Shown here: in pieces, positions 10,382-21,797 of the stretch
Numbering within the stretch: the stretch's first letter is position 1
How the letters are laid out: every line of letters begins with the position of its first letter
From: Acanthamoeba lenticulata
Taxonomy: Eukaryota > Discosea > Longamoebia > Acanthamoebidae
Reading direction: 5' to 3'
DNA length: 37,657 nucleotides
Assembly: GCA_002179805.1 (NCBI GenBank)
Contig: NAVB01000578.1
Coordinates: forward strand, 1 to 37,657
Translations under genes and position numbers: made by a program
The notes under the pieces: model-generated
Database searches by the model: none
Told to the model about the DNA's origin: nothing
What the model saw: the letters and a program-made list of their open reading frames with translations, nothing else

Positions 10382-10688
10382 GTTGAAGAACGACCGACGA
10401 CGAAGAGGATGCCCCTGCTTCTTCTTGTTGTTGTTGTTGGTGACGACATGATGATATGAAGGTGGAAAGATGGCGGGGAGGTATCTTTCTTTTTTCTTAA
10501 GAGGGTAATCATAGGCGCACATATAAATAGCTGGTGAGAGAGAAGAGGGGCAGAAGAAGAAGAAGAAGAAGAGGAAGAAGTAGTGGTGATCGTTCGTCTT
10601 GTTGTTGTTGTTGGACGAAAGGAAAGAATCATCAGCACACACGTTTTTTGTGGAAAGAGGGTTGGGGGGGCGACAGTGGCGCGAGCGC
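10382..10688. other. Convergent 3' intergenic region
   Basis: 307 nt between two convergent stops. Contains GAA/AGAAG repeats (about 10553-10580), GTTGTTGTT runs and a TATAAATAG (10522-10530) that would be wrongly placed to serve as a promoter here. Nothing coding is supported. Confidence 0.35.
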
Positions 10689-13600
10689 TCAGTAGGCAAA
10701 GTCATCGTCCTCGCCGTCGTCGCCATACTCCCAGATGCCCGCGTGCTGTTCGCGACACCAACCAGCATGAGGTAAGTGATCACGAAGAACAGGAAGATGA
10801 TGATGAAGAAGGAAGAAGTACCGAGCGGAAGGCCTCCTCCTGGGCCTCGCGGAGGTATCCGACGAGCGTCTTGTCGGCGCCGCGCGGGAGCCTCCTGGGC
10901 AGCTTGGCCAGACCGGCCCTCAGCAGCTCGGCGTTCATCAGCGTGGTGCCGTCCGAGGTCCACAGCGTCAGGTACTCACTGTCATTGTTATTGTTGTTGG
11001 GTTGTGCCACGTCAGCATTCCTCGTGTTCGTTCATGCTGACGTCACGCCACGCGGGCAAGAAGAGAGGCGGGGGTGTGCGTACCGGTCGGCCTCGCGGTA
11101 CTCGATGGCGGCGACGAGGGTCTTGTCCCAGACGAGCTCCTTGAGGTAGAGGGCGGCCTCCTTGCCCCAGTCGTCCTCAACCGGGCGCGGGTTGATGTAG
11201 GCCAGCGCGGCCTCGCGGGCCTGCCAGCGGAGGGCCTGCGTGCCGTGCTCGGGCTCGAGCTTGCGCACGCGCGACACCGGCACGGTCTCGGCGTTGCCAT
11301 AGTCGCCGTAGAGGACCTCGAACTCGACCTCCTTGCGGCCGTCCTCGCCGGCGGGCAGGACGCGGCCGACCTTGGCGCGGTACCAGGCGTCGTCGCCGGT
11401 GAACCGGGCCGCGACGGCCTCGCCGGCCTTGGGCGTGTGGGGCGCGGCGGCGGCGTAGTTCTTGGCGGCGATGTCGGCCATGAGGGTCTCGAGCCGCTTC
11501 TGGTCGTCGCCGACGACCTGGATGAAGAAGGTGGAGCCATCGACCACCTCGGTGACCATGACCAGCTCGCGGCGGACCTTGCCCGACGGGCCGGCGGCCA
11601 GCGTCGGCTCGGCAGCGGCGTCGGCCTCGGCGCGGGCCTTGCGCTCGGCCTCCTCCTTCTCCGGGTCGTAGTTGGCCCAGATCTTGCGGCGGGCGGCCTT
11701 GGCCTCAGCCTCGGCCGCGTGGTGGGCCTCCTCGTAGTTGCTCGTGCGGGCCGCCGTGGCGAGACCCGCCCGAAGGAGCTCCACGCCCAGGTTGACGGCG
11801 TCCTTGCCGCCGCCCGCGGGCTTGACCAGCACGTGCGCGCGGAAGGCGCCGGTGCGGTCCTGGCCCTCGACCTCAAGCTCGACGTCGCGGTGGTGGACGA
11901 GGTCGCGCACAAACGTGCGGGCCTCTTCGCCAAACGGCGACGGGGCCGGCTGGTCCTCGCCTTCCTTGCCCTTGGGCGGCGAGACGGGCTCGGCGCGGGC
12001 GCCGGCGAGGGTGGCGATGAGGACGATGTTGTCCTTGGGCACGGAGACCTTGAGGCGCGAGCCCGAGATGACGTACTCGACGATGCCCTGGACGCGCTCG
12101 CCGTCCTTGCGGACGACCATCGGGTAGACGGCCTTGGCCTTCTTCGGGTTGCGCGAGACGTCGTTGGTGTAGTGGCGCGTCTGGTTGGCGCTGTGCACGC
12201 CCATCTTCTTCTTCTGGGCGCGCTGCTGGGCGAGGAACAGCGCATCGTAGGCCGGCGAGCGCTGCTGCTGACCAAAGTGCTCCACGACCTTGGCCAGGCC
12301 GTGCTCGACGAGCGCCAGCGAGATGTTCTTGCCCTTGTAGGTCACCGTGTGGAAGGACCGCTCGGGCAGCTGCTTGCCGGTCTTCTCGTCCTTGCGCGCC
12401 GGGCGCGAGTAGTCGACGTTGACCGAGACCTTGCGGCCGATCAGCTTCCTTCGCACAAACTCGCGGGCCTCGATGGCGTAGGGCTCGGCGTACTCGACGG
12501 GCTCGGCCGCGGCCGCTGCCTTACCGTCGTCGTGCGAGCCGGCCGGCATGCGGGTCTTCGGGCCCTCGCCGGAGCGCTCGATGACCGACAGCTTGGGCAC
12601 GTCGATGGACGACAGCGTCACGCGCACGGCCTGCGGCGGCTGCACGCTGTCGTTCAGGACCACGAGCGTGCTGCCCGACGTCACCTCCTTGACGGTGCCC
12701 ACGAACGTGCGGCTCGACGAAGAGGAGGAGGACGACGAGGACGAGCCAGCGGCGGGCTGGGCGGCGTCGGCGCCAGCCGCGGGGGCGCCCGTGGACCAGA
12801 TGCGGAGGCGCTTGGCCTGGGCCTGGTTCTCGAGCTCGCGGTAGCTGTCGTGCTTGTCCTTGGGGGCGGTCCAGTCGACAAAGCGGGCGAGGCCCGACGA
12901 GAGGAGGAGCTCGCCGATGGACTTGCCGCCGAGGAGGACCTCAGCGTGGAAGACGGGCGCGACGGCGGCGCGCTTCTCATCGGCCTCCTTGCCGGGCTCA
13001 AAGGCCGAGAAGGCCAGCTGCACGCGGCGGTGGAGGGTGTAGCGCTCGGTGGTCCACTGGGCCTCCTTGGCGAAGGGCTCGGCCTCTTCGCTCTTCTGGC
13101 CGCGGCGGGTCGAGGGCGCCTGGGCGCCGGCGACGCGGACGACGACCTCGCGGTAGGAGTTGGGCAGGAGGAGCATGACGCGGAGCATCGAGCCCGAGAG
13201 GACGGCCTCGACGACGGCGTTGATCTTCTTGCCCTTCTCGCGCGTGTAGAACTCGGTCGCGTTGTAGTTGTTGTCGTTGGCGTAGCGCGGCACGGCCTTG
13301 GCCAGCTCGGCCTTGTCGGTGGTCCACTTGCCACGCTCGAGCGACTTGGCCTCCTTCTGGGCGTCCACGAGCTTTTGCATCGCCTCCGACAGGCTGCGGC
13401 GCTCATTCTCCTTCTTCTCGCCCTCGTCGTCGCCGGCCTTGGTGGCCTGGGCGGTAACCTCGCGCGCGGCGTTGGGCGGCAGCGAGACCTCGGCAAGGCC
13501 GGCCTCGACCACGGACTCGGCCAGCGACTTGGGCTCGCCCTGAATGTGCACTGTGGCGTATTCGCGGCGCGCGTCCTTGCCGTCGACGACCCACGTCACG

Positions 13601-14347
13601 CGCTTGCCGATGCAAAGCTCCCTCAGGAAGCTCCTGCTGGCAAATGCGAACGGCTGTGTAAAGAGATTGAATGGATCAGTTCATCGGTTTGTAAGCGTAA
13701 TTTTCACTTGATGGCGTGATAATGTGATTGCATTCGTGGTAAACGAAAAAAAAATGTTGACAAAAGACGCTGAAATTTGAAGTGTGCATGCGACAGATGT
13801 GAGGTCACGAGCGAAGATCAAAACGGATAGAGTGAAAAAGTGGAGGATGAAAGGTATGTACCTCCTCCTCACGCTCACCCCAGTCACCCTTGGCCTTAGG
13901 AAGAGGGGCCTTAATGTTGGACAGCTTGAGCTCCTTAGTGTGCGGGGGAACCCAGGTGGCTCGCTTGGTAGTGTCATCGACGTAGACCTCGATGCGGTCG
14001 CCCGAAAGAACGGCCTTGACGATGCCCGAGCCCTTCTCCTTCTCGACCTTGACCTTCTTGGGCTTGTTGCCAGCGCCCTTAGCGCCCTGAGGCCCACCGG
14101 CCGCAGCACGAGGGCTGGTGGACTTAGCCTCGGCGTTGGGCTGCTGCTGGGCAGCAGCGGGAGCAGCGGCAACGGGGGCGGCGGTGGAGGCGGCAGCAGC
14201 GGCGGGAGCCTTCGCCTTCTGCTGGCCATTTCCAGCATTGGTGGCGGCGCCCTGCTTGCCCTTGCCCTTGTTATCAGCCGGCTGCTTGCCCTTACCGCCC
14301 TGAGCGGGCTGCTGCTGACCCTTCTTGGCTTGTGTCTTCTCCGACAT
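10689..14347 (-). CDS. SND1: Tudor-SN (SND1-type staphylococcal nuclease/Tudor protein)
   Basis: Four exons: 13862-14347, 11084-13653, 10822-10978, 10689-10745; 3270 nt, 1089 aa. Four staphylococcal-nuclease-like repeats start near residues 106 (GIVKAVLSGDRIEVYVDD), 300 (NAVVEAVLSGSMLRV), 475 (VGTVKEVTSGSTLVVLNDS) and 680 (VQGIVEYVISGSRLKVSV). A fifth, split SN unit (about 850 onward) encloses a Tudor domain at about 905-975 (WYRAKVGRV, FEVLYGDYGNAETVP, with the aromatic cage residues). The C-terminus HAGIWEYGDD matches the usual SND1 end. The family acts in RNA metabolism, RISC, stress granules and splicing/transcription co-activation. Unusual here is a 100-residue N-terminal extension rich in Lys, Gln, Ala and Gly, and length 1089 against about 910 in human. 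The start ATG at 14347 begins MSEKTQAKKGQQQ. Confidence 0.93.
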
Positions 14348-14971
14348 TATGATTAAGGTTATATGTGTTAATCAGGCTTCCAGAAGCGTGGATCTGGTGC
14401 GATCGATAGACTCAGGGATCAGTGGTAAAGTTGATCCGGTGTGAAATAAACTATTCTACGACGCCGATGTGTGTATCGATCGTGTAGAGACACTGTGCGC
14501 GAGCTGAACGAACAGAAGAAGTGGGCCGCGGCGCAACCCAACTCACGCCGGCAGCAGCAGTGCGTGACTCCCCCAGTCAATCCGTTTCTGTCGACGCTAC
14601 GGTGTCATTCCTTGGCTTGGTTGACTCCGCGTTGACTCCTAAGAGAAGCACAGTTCAAAGAGGCCCTTCCTTGGCCAAGGGCGCAGTGGCCGACCGTCGG
14701 TAGACTGTCGGACCCGCGCGCTTGAAGTTGATCCCGCCCCCAGCCTAACCAACCCTTGAAGACTTACACCCTGTTCCCCTAGGACAAGCACACAGTGCGG
14801 CGAAGGCGCCAAAAGCGCTAGGTCGACAAAAAGGGCCGGTGAGATAAAAGAGGGAATCGTTACTCCGTCAACTCCGTGCGAAACGACTTGCTGTGCTGGT
14901 GGAGTCTTCTCCGCTTCTTCGCCTTTGCCGTACCGAGCCACATAGCCCCGTACTACCCCAAGCAATCTCAA
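14348..14971. promoter_or_regulatory. Divergent promoter region of Tudor-SN and eIF5A, with TATA-like box at 14843
   Basis: 624 nt between two divergent starts, no gene supported. On the plus strand GATAAAAG at 14843-14850, preceded by GGGCCGGTGA, lies about 125 nt before the eIF5A ATG. The layout (GGCC, then ATAAAA) is like that of the small secreted protein genes, for example GGCCGATGATAAAAA upstream of the gene at 33881-34236. No clear TATA was found for Tudor-SN. Confidence 0.45.
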
Positions 14972-15518
14972 ATGGAGGAATTCGAGAACGTCTCGTCGGG
15001 AGCTGCCACCACCGTGCCTTCGCAGGCTTCGGGCATCAAGAAGAACGGCTACATGGTCATCAAGGGCCGTCCCTGCAAGGTCGTCGATACCTCGACCTCG
15101 AAGACCGGTAAGCACGGCTCGGCCAAGGTCCACTTCACCGCCATTGATATCTTCAACGGCAAGAAGTACGAGGAGATTTCCCCCTCCACCCACACCCTCC
15201 AAGTGCCCATCATCGACCGCAAGGAGTACACCCTTGTCGATGTCAGCGAGGATGGCTACGTTTCCCTCATGTCCGCTGATGATGGTGCGTTGTAGATCCA
15301 CTTCTTATTTTAGAGATGCTCGCGCAGCTCTTCTCGGGAAACTTACACCTTCGCTTTCTCTTTCAGGTACCACCAAGGAGGACATCAAGCTCCCCGCTGA
15401 TGAGCCTGAGATCTGCACCAAGCTGAAGGATGCCGTCGCCAACGGTACCGACATGCTCGTGACCGTCCTCGCTGCCATGGGTGAGGAGAAGATTGTTGCC
15501 GCCAAGGAGTCCAACTAA
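14972..15518 (+). CDS. EIF5A: Translation initiation factor eIF5A
   Basis: Two exons, 14972-15284 and 15367-15518 (phase 1, GTGCGT donor, TTTCAG acceptor); 154 aa, the normal size. The N-terminal SH3-like domain carries the hypusination loop STSKTGKHGSAKV, with the modified lysine at residue 47. The C-terminal OB-fold domain follows (DIKLPADEPEICTKLKDAV) and ends with AAMGEEKIVAAKESN. The protein assists ribosomes at stalled peptide bonds and at termination, and requires deoxyhypusine synthase and hydroxylase encoded elsewhere. Codon use is strongly biased to C-ending codons, as expected for a highly expressed gene. The upstream ORF extension has no eIF5A similarity, so the ATG at 14972 (MEEFENVSSG) is chosen. 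Confidence 0.97.
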
Positions 15519-15585
15519 ATACAACCTTCAAAGCCCATCCATCCCCGCACTTGTCCAGACACGAGGATAACCTCACACTCGTGGC

Positions 15586-15591
15586 AATAAA
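15586..15591 (+). terminator. Polyadenylation signal of eIF5A
   Basis: AATAAA, 68 nt after the stop codon, followed by an A-rich run. This is the expected position for the eIF5A mRNA 3' end. Confidence 0.5.
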
Positions 15592-15756
15592 AAAAAGAAC
15601 TAAACACGAATCAACATGCCCTTGAACGATTATCTGCGCTTAGATCTAAGCCATTCTCATCATGCTCTTTTGAAATCATAAAGAAATGGGAGAACATTGA
15701 AAGGCCTTGTTCTTAATCAACAGCCGGGCGGCCAGAATACAGATGTCGTCCTCCGC

Positions 15757-17116
15757 TTACTTGACGAGGGAAGCCACATCCCAGATGATGAGCTTGCCGT
15801 CGACGGCCGAGGTCGAGAACGAGGTCAGGCGACCAGGAGCACCGCCGATGGTCTGGAGGTTGGAGATGGCGTTCTGGTGCTTGGTGGACAGGGTGGTCTC
15901 GTTGGTGGTGGTGCCCAAGTCGACCTTCTGCTGCCACATGCTCATGGCGTTGCCGCCACCGGTACCGGCGGCCTTGGTGGCCTCATCGACAAACTTGGTG
16001 AAGGACCAAGTCGGGCCAGCGGCGTTGAAGATGGCCGGGTTGCAGTCATGGCCGGCGGCGACGACGGTGTTCTCCGACAGGAAGGCCACCGTGCGGAAGG
16101 GCAGCGTGGAGAGCGTGAGGCGCTGCTGCGAGCCGGACGAGGTCTCGACGAAGGTGACCGCGGCGTCGTGGCTCACAAAGGCGAGCTGGTTGCCGCTCGG
16201 GCTCCAGGCGACCTCGTGCACCCAGCCGCTGCTGTCGTACTCGGCGAGGCACTCACCAAAGGCGCCAACCTTATCACCGAAGGGCGAGGGGCCGGGCTTC
16301 TGGTCGACGCCCTTGACCCAAGCGCTGAACACGCGCGCCTTGAAGTCAGTGCTGCCGGTGGCGATGAGGATGTTGTTCGGGTGCCACGCGACGCTGGTCA
16401 CGGTAGACTTGTGCTTCTTGATGTGCTTCGAGACCCACCAATCTGAAGTGATGCAACAACGAAATAAGTCAGCAACATTAATTGCATAGGATCTTCTTGG
16501 GCAAGTAGAAGCGCACCATTCTCCTCCTCGAAGTAGCAGATGGACACGCACTTGGCACCGCTGGCAACGGCGAACTTCTTCTCTATAATTCGAAGCAGTC
16601 CACGTGAGATATCAGAATCTCGAATTTGAGTTTCGATTGATCAAAAAGCAAGGCGTACCATCGGGGCTCCATTTGACCTGGGTGGCGGCACGGTTAATGC
16701 GGAGGATCACAAGGGTGGGCTGCCACTTGCCGCTGACGAACGACCACACGTAGGCATTACGATCCTGCGAGCAGGAAACCAGACGGTTGGTCTTGGGCGC
16801 CCAGTCAAGGCCGGTAACGACTTGATCGTGCTCCAAGAGGATGGCCTCCTGAACCCACTCGTTGCCCTGCTTCTTGTAGATGTGGACCTCGTTGTTGTTG
16901 GGGCAGAACGCGACCTCTGCGACGCAGCGTCACAATGAACAACATAAGCAACGGCTTTCGGATTGATACGCAAGAATGATCTGGCGTAAAAAACGAATGC
17001 AGATAGACGCGCAAAGCATCAAAGAAGAAGAAGAAGAAGTTCGTACTGGTGCGGTCAGCGTTCCAGGCGTGGCAAGTAATGCAGGTGGTCTTCTCACCGA
17101 CGTTGACGAAGCTCAT
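15757..17116 (-). CDS. ARPC1: Arp2/3 complex subunit 1 (ARPC1/p41-Arc), WD40 protein
   Basis: Four exons: 17047-17116, 16659-16916, 16517-16582, 15757-16442; 1080 nt, 359 aa (human 372). All joints are phase 1. The start [19 protein letters not shown] and the following [10 protein letters not shown] are typical of ARPC1. WD40 repeats follow: [70 protein letters not shown], and the last blade ISNLQTIGG to [17 protein letters not shown]. It forms the beta-propeller subunit that holds Arp2 and Arp3 and contacts nucleation-promoting factors during branched actin assembly at the cell cortex. It shares a 197-nt divergent promoter region with the NCOA5-like gene. Confidence 0.96.
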
Positions 17117-17313
17117 GGTGGTGTAGTTATGTTTTTACCAGCGCAGGCGAGAAACCTCTGGGGGTGCCCTTCCAGTTGTGTCGAGACAACCCCCTATTCA
17201 TTTCTTCTGCCAACCAATGGCGCAGCATGTGCCCACATTCCAAACATTGCATAGAAAAAGCAAAAAAGAAATACGCCAGCTGAGACAATTCGCATCTAAA
17301 ATCAAGAGTCAAG
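17117..17313. promoter_or_regulatory. Bidirectional promoter region, ARPC1 / NCOA5-like
   Basis: 197 nt separate the two divergent ATGs. It contains the CCAAT-type element GCCAACCAATGGCGC at 17210-17224 near the middle. No strong TATA box is visible on either strand. Confidence 0.4.
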
Positions 17314-19353
17314 ATGGGAGACAGCGCCGCTCATCCCAACAGACCTCCAAATTGTCGTCTCTTCCTGGGTAATCTTGCTTCTGAGAAGACGTCAGTAGCG
17401 GAATTGATGGACATATTTGGCAAGTATGGAAACATCATTGAAGAAATCGTAATGCGACGTAGTTTCGGCTTCATTCAGTACGACTCGCCCGAAGCGGCGC
17501 GCGCTGCACTAGAAAATGAGCAGGGACGTCCCATAGGCGGACTGCGAGTTGGTAGGCACTCTCCCCCACCCGCTCGCTTTTCTTTTGCTGATCTTACTCG
17601 TGCTGGCCAGACATAAGTCTTGCCGATAATCGAGAAACTCGAAAGAAGCGAGGGCGCCCTGAAGATGATGATCGCTTTAAAGGAGGTCATGGAGGTCGTT
17701 ACGGCGATCGCCACGGTGGTGGCGGAGGTGGCGGAGGTGGCGGTGATCGACCATATGGCCGGGACAGAGATCGTGACAGCTATCGCGATCGTCGCGGGTA
17801 TGACGGAGAGGCAAAGAGAAGTCGATTCGATGAGCCCCCTCGTGATTATCGAGGCGGTGGCGGTGGCGGCGGGGGTTGGCGCGACCAGCAACCAGCCGTG
17901 GTCTACTCGATCGTCTACCTGGGTCTCAACCAAAAGTGCGCTCTACACTCATTCCAGATTTTCATCTTTATTATCGTTTCTACACGGCTGACCATCACTA
18001 CCGATTAGGGGCTACGCCAATGGCATCCGCCAGATGGTGGAGGAGCGGCTCGGGCTGGGCCCTCAGTCGGGTGTCGTAGAGGCCTCTTTTTTGGGTCGTA
18101 TGTCGATGGACGAGATCTTTGCAGAGTCTGAGCGGCGTGGTGTGCGCTATGTCCTCATCGTGAGTGGCAAGCACGAGCGCAACAACACCGTTGACGTCAC
18201 CCTCCTCCAGCGCGGTCGGCCCAAGTGTACTTGCACCTTCTTCTCCTTCCACTTTGTTTTATTTTTATTTATTTATTTATTTTTTTATATATCAAGTCAA
18301 TTATTAAACCCAATTTCTGGAATGCGCGCAGCGACTTTCCGGGACGTGAGTTGTCGGGAGGCGATCGACATCATCACGCAGGGCACCGGCGCCGGTGACC
18401 ATGGCGGCGGCGCTCCGCCGGGCTATGCCGGTCAGGTCCCCGCTGGCGGCGGTGGTGGTCCGTCGGGCTACTATGGAGGCCCCGCGCCGGCCGGGGGCGG
18501 TGGCCCATACGGCGGCGGCGCCCCGCCTCCGCCCTATGCCGGTGGCGGCGGCTACGGTCAGGGGTTTGCCCCGCAGCAGCAGCAGCAGCAGCATCAGCAG
18601 CAGGGCTATGCCCAACAGCAGCAGCAGCCCATGGCGGCCGCTGCCGGCCAGCCCAACCTGCAGGCTCTGCTCGCTGGCGGCGCAGGCGGCAACGCCAATC
18701 TGGTCGCCGCGTTGGCCAATCTGCTCGCTGGGGTCCAGGGCCAGGCGCCCGCCGCCAGCGCCGCGCCGCAGCCCGTGTCGTCGACCGTCCCGTCGCAGCA
18801 GCCTTACGCGCCACTCGCTCAGCTTCAGCCACAACAGCTCCAGCCTCAGCCCCAGCAGCTCCAGGCGCAGCCGCAGGCTCAGGCGCAGCCGGCCATGGCG
18901 CCGTCGCAGGGTGCCGAAGCCGCTGGCCTGCCGGCGAACCTGAGCATGATGCTCAATGAGACCAACCTGGCCCTCCTCTCCAACACCGTCCAGTCGCTCC
19001 TCTCTGGCGCGTCGTCGGCCACCGCCACCACTGCCGCCGCCTCGATGCCGCTGCCGCCACAGCAGCAGCAGCAGACACAACAGCAGCAGCAGCAGCCCTA
19101 CGCGCAGCCACAGGCGGCCGCCGCCTACGGTCAGCCCGCCGCAGCAGCCTATGGCGCCTACGGCCAACAGCAACAGGCGTCGGCCTACCCGCCTCGTCCG
19201 TCGGTGCCGCCACAACAACAACAACAAGTCCCGCAGCAGCAGCAGTACGGCGCATCGCCCTACGGCGTCCCACAACAGCAGCAGCAGCAGTCGTACTTGC
19301 CGCCACCACAACAGCAACAGCAGTCCGGCTGGGGCCAGTACAAGCCGCAGTAG
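17314..19353 (+). CDS. NCOA5-like RRM / RGG / anticodon-binding-fold protein with polyQ tail
   Basis: Four exons: 17314-17551, 17611-17935, 18009-18226, 18332-19353; 1803 nt, 600 aa. Domain order: an RRM (residues about 14-82) with RNP2 LFLGNL and RNP1 RRSFGFIQY; a charged Arg/Gly/Asp segment with GGGGGGGGG blocks (about 85-180); a domain beginning SIVYLGLNQKGYANGIRQMV and continuing RYVLIVSGKHERNNTVDVTL (about 180-275), which resembles the anticodon-binding-like domain of nuclear receptor coactivator 5; then a Gly/Pro/Ala- and glutamine-rich tail of about 320 aa with several Q runs. Human NCOA5 has the same RRM, RS/RGG and anticodon-binding-like order. The joint at 18226/18332 (GTACTT donor) was chosen because it keeps that domain in frame. 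A nuclear RNA-linked transcription role is inferred from the family. Confidence 0.8.
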
Positions 19354-19746
19354 AGGGTGGAGAGAAAGTCTGTCCTTCCTTCCGTCTGTGGTCCCGTCCG
19401 TCGGTCGGTCGGTCGGTTCCGTCCGTCTGTGGTCTCCTGGTCGGTCGTCCAGTCGTGCACACACCATTACTTCTTCTTCTTATACTCGTATTTTGGTTGT
19501 TGGTTGATGATGATGAAGCCGAGGGCCCTTCTTGTGCCTTCACTTTCCTCCCCGCCTGTTTCGTCCCCCGTTCCTCTCTCTCTCTCTCTCTCAGAGTTGG
19601 ACAACGCCTTCTTTCTCTTGTCCTCTTTCAATCGGTCTCTCGTCAGTGGCTCGCAGCAGTTGTTTCTTTTAATTGCTGTGGTCCAAAGGGGGGTACAAGT
19701 ACAAGAAGAGGAATAGAGGGATCATGAACATGTTGCTGTTGATGGT
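19354..19746. other. Convergent 3' intergenic region with two short tandem repeats
   Basis: 393 nt between convergent stops. Holds a GGTC tetranucleotide run (about 19400-19416) and a CT dinucleotide run (about 19577-19593). No gene seen. Confidence 0.5.
19577..19593. repeat. CT dinucleotide microsatellite
   Basis: Uninterrupted run of about eight CT units in the 3' spacer. Confidence 0.7.
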
Positions 19747-21797
19747 TCAGAGCTGGTATTGCGCGTAGTAGGCCGCGTCGCCGCGGAGGTGGCTGGCGTG
19801 GCGTCGGTGCCACAAGAGAACGCCGAGGCCGAGGCCGAGGCCCAGCCCGACGGCAAACACCACGAAGACGGCCGCCACAGACACGGCGACGGCCACGGCC
19901 ACGACTGCCGTCCCGTCGTCGCCGCCGTCGTCTGCTGCTGGCGCGTGGGTGGCCGATGGGGCGGACGGCGAGGGGAAGGAGGGCAACGAGGCCGCCGACG
20001 AAAGAGGCGAGGCCGAGGCCGAAGGTGAAGAGGCCGACGACGGGGATGACGCTGAGGGCGAGGAAGAGGCAGAGGGGGAGGGCGAAGACGAAGAGGAAGG
20101 CGAGGATGAGGGCGAGAACGAGGATGAGGGCGAAGGCGAAGCCGATGAAGACGCTGAGGGTGAGGGCGAGGATGAGGGCGAGAGGGAGGTCGAGTGAGAG
20201 GATGAAGGTGAGGCTGAGGGCGAGAGGGAAGCTGAGAAGGAAGGTGAAGGTGAAGCTGATGGGGAGGGAGAGGATGAAGGAGAGGCCGAGGGCGAAAGAG
20301 AGAATGACGGCGAGGGTGAAGGTGAGGGCGAGGCAGAAGGGAAGGCCGAGGGTGAGGACAAAGGCGACCCCAAGGGCGAGGAGGAGGCCGAGGGGGAAGG
20401 TGAGGCCGAGACCGAGGCTGAAGGTGAGCCTGATGGTGAGGCGGAGGGGGAAGGTGATCCTGATGGTGAGGTCGAGGGTGAAAGTGAGGCAGATGGTGAA
20501 GCGGAGGGCGAGGATAAAGATGAGGAGGAAGGTGAAGGCGACGCGAAGGGCGAAAGCGAAAGTGCGGGTGAAAGTGAGGCTGATGGTGTAGCGGAGGGCG
20601 AGGGTGAAGACGTCGAGGAGGATGAGGCCCAGGGGGAAGGGGAGGCCAAGGGCGAGGCCGAGGGTGAAGATGAGGAGGAAGGTGAGGCTGAGGATGAAGC
20701 TGAAGGCGAGGGCGAGGGCGAGGGCGAAGCCGAGAGTGAAGCTGAAGGCGATGAAGAGGCCGAAGCCGAGGCAGAGGGCGAAGGTGAAGAGGAAAAGGAA
20801 GGTGAGACTGAAGGCGAGGCTGATGGCAAAGGTGAAGGTGAAGCTGATGCGGACGCCGAGGGTGAAGATGAGACGGAAGGTGAGGACGACGAGGAAGGTG
20901 AAACTGAAGAGGAAGGCGAGGCCGAGGATGTGGGTGAAGCTGAGGGCGAGGGCGAGGGCGAGGGGCTCGTTGTGAGACAGCCGTCGAACGTGACCAGCGC
21001 GGTGTGGCGCATCTTGTCCCAGTTGTCGGGTGACATGGCGGCCAGAGATGCCGCCTGTTCATAGGACACCCACCCGCGCATCATGTGGATAAACTCCACG
21101 GGCTGGAGGGGCTGGGGCGAGGCGAGGGCGTTGATGCCCCAGCCCATGCTCGACGGCAGCTCGACCACGAGCCAGTAATACCGCCCGGCCTCGAGCGCGA
21201 TGCCCTCGGGTTGGGTCGAGCGGAAGCTGCGCTGCTGGAGCACGCCCGCCAGCACGTTGGACGTGGCATAAAACAGCTCGTCTTCCACGACGAAGGACGC
21301 GTTGGCGAGGGGCTCGACGGCGGGCGCGCTCGGGGCCGACGCGGCCGGCGCGGTGACATTTGGCGAAGGCTGGTCGACGGCGTCGGGGAAGATGGCGGCC
21401 GAGATCAGGGCCGACCCGTTGGCGTCTGTCAACGAACGGCGATTAATTTGTAGCAACGTTTAAATATTTGAATAAACAAACTGGCCAGCCATTGGTGGCC
21501 TGACTAGTATGAGCCCAATGAGCGAGGAGGGGAGAGTAGGTGGGTACCGACGGTGAAGAAGGACGACGTGAAGGACAGGATACGGCTGTCCTCGAGTAAG
21601 TGGAAGCCCTGCGCCATCACGGGCGCGATGTAAATCTCGTTGCGCGTGGTGGGCTGGTAGGAAGTCAACGGCATGGCTCCACACTCTTCTGAGGAGCCAC
21701 GGCCAGCTTGCCCCGCGCTCACGCTCTGACCATGGGCGCCCAAGAAGAGAACGAAGACGAAAGCAACCGTGAAGACACGGGCTCCCGCGTAAGCCAT
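19747..21797 (-). CDS. Type I membrane protein: ectodomain, Ser-Pro stalk, TM
   Basis: Two exons, 21548-21797 and 19747-21425 (phase 1; GTACCC donor); 642 aa. The start is the ATG followed by a signal peptide ([20 protein letters not shown]). The ectodomain (about 30-265) has alternating beta-like strands ([54 protein letters not shown]); the xxLxAGxYYWLVV pattern resembles bacterial choice-of-anchor beta-sandwich domains, which is only an analogy. A stalk of about 310 residues is built of degenerate SPSPSAS repeats. A single TM ([20 protein letters not shown]) and a short basic tail ending [10 protein letters not shown] follow. Near-identical ectodomain in the gene at 22971-24812. Probably a cell-surface adhesion or receptor-like protein; ligand unknown. 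Confidence 0.8.
19995..20965 (-). repeat. Degenerate 6-12 bp coding repeats (Ser-Pro stalk)
   Basis: About 970 nt of minisatellite-like units encoding S-P-S-x-S repeats, interrupted by conservative changes (SA, SS, PF, PL, GS). The purine-rich plus strand is GAGGGCGAGG-like throughout. Length likely varies between strains by slippage. Confidence 0.75.
21070..21437. repeat. Copy A of a near-identical 368-bp duplicated exon block
   Basis: Aligns without any gap to 24099-24466 (constant offset 3029). Most of 21094-21280 is identical between copies. The first exons of the two genes are clearly more diverged. Confidence 0.85.

Noticed and set aside
10522..10530. TATAAATAG as a promoter
   Set aside because: It lies between two convergent stop codons with no start codon in a suitable position.
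11074..13719. 881-codon open frame on the plus strand
   Set aside because: Antisense shadow of the GC-rich Tudor-SN exon; the minus-strand frame has SN and Tudor motifs, the plus frame has none.
15697..16489. Two plus-strand frames opposite ARPC1
   Set aside because: ARPC1 WD40 repeats on the minus strand explain the openness.
19949..20975. Glu/Gly- and Arg/Lys-rich plus-strand open frames
   Set aside because: They are the complement of the Ser-Pro coding repeats; open only because of repeat composition, without signal peptide or domain.
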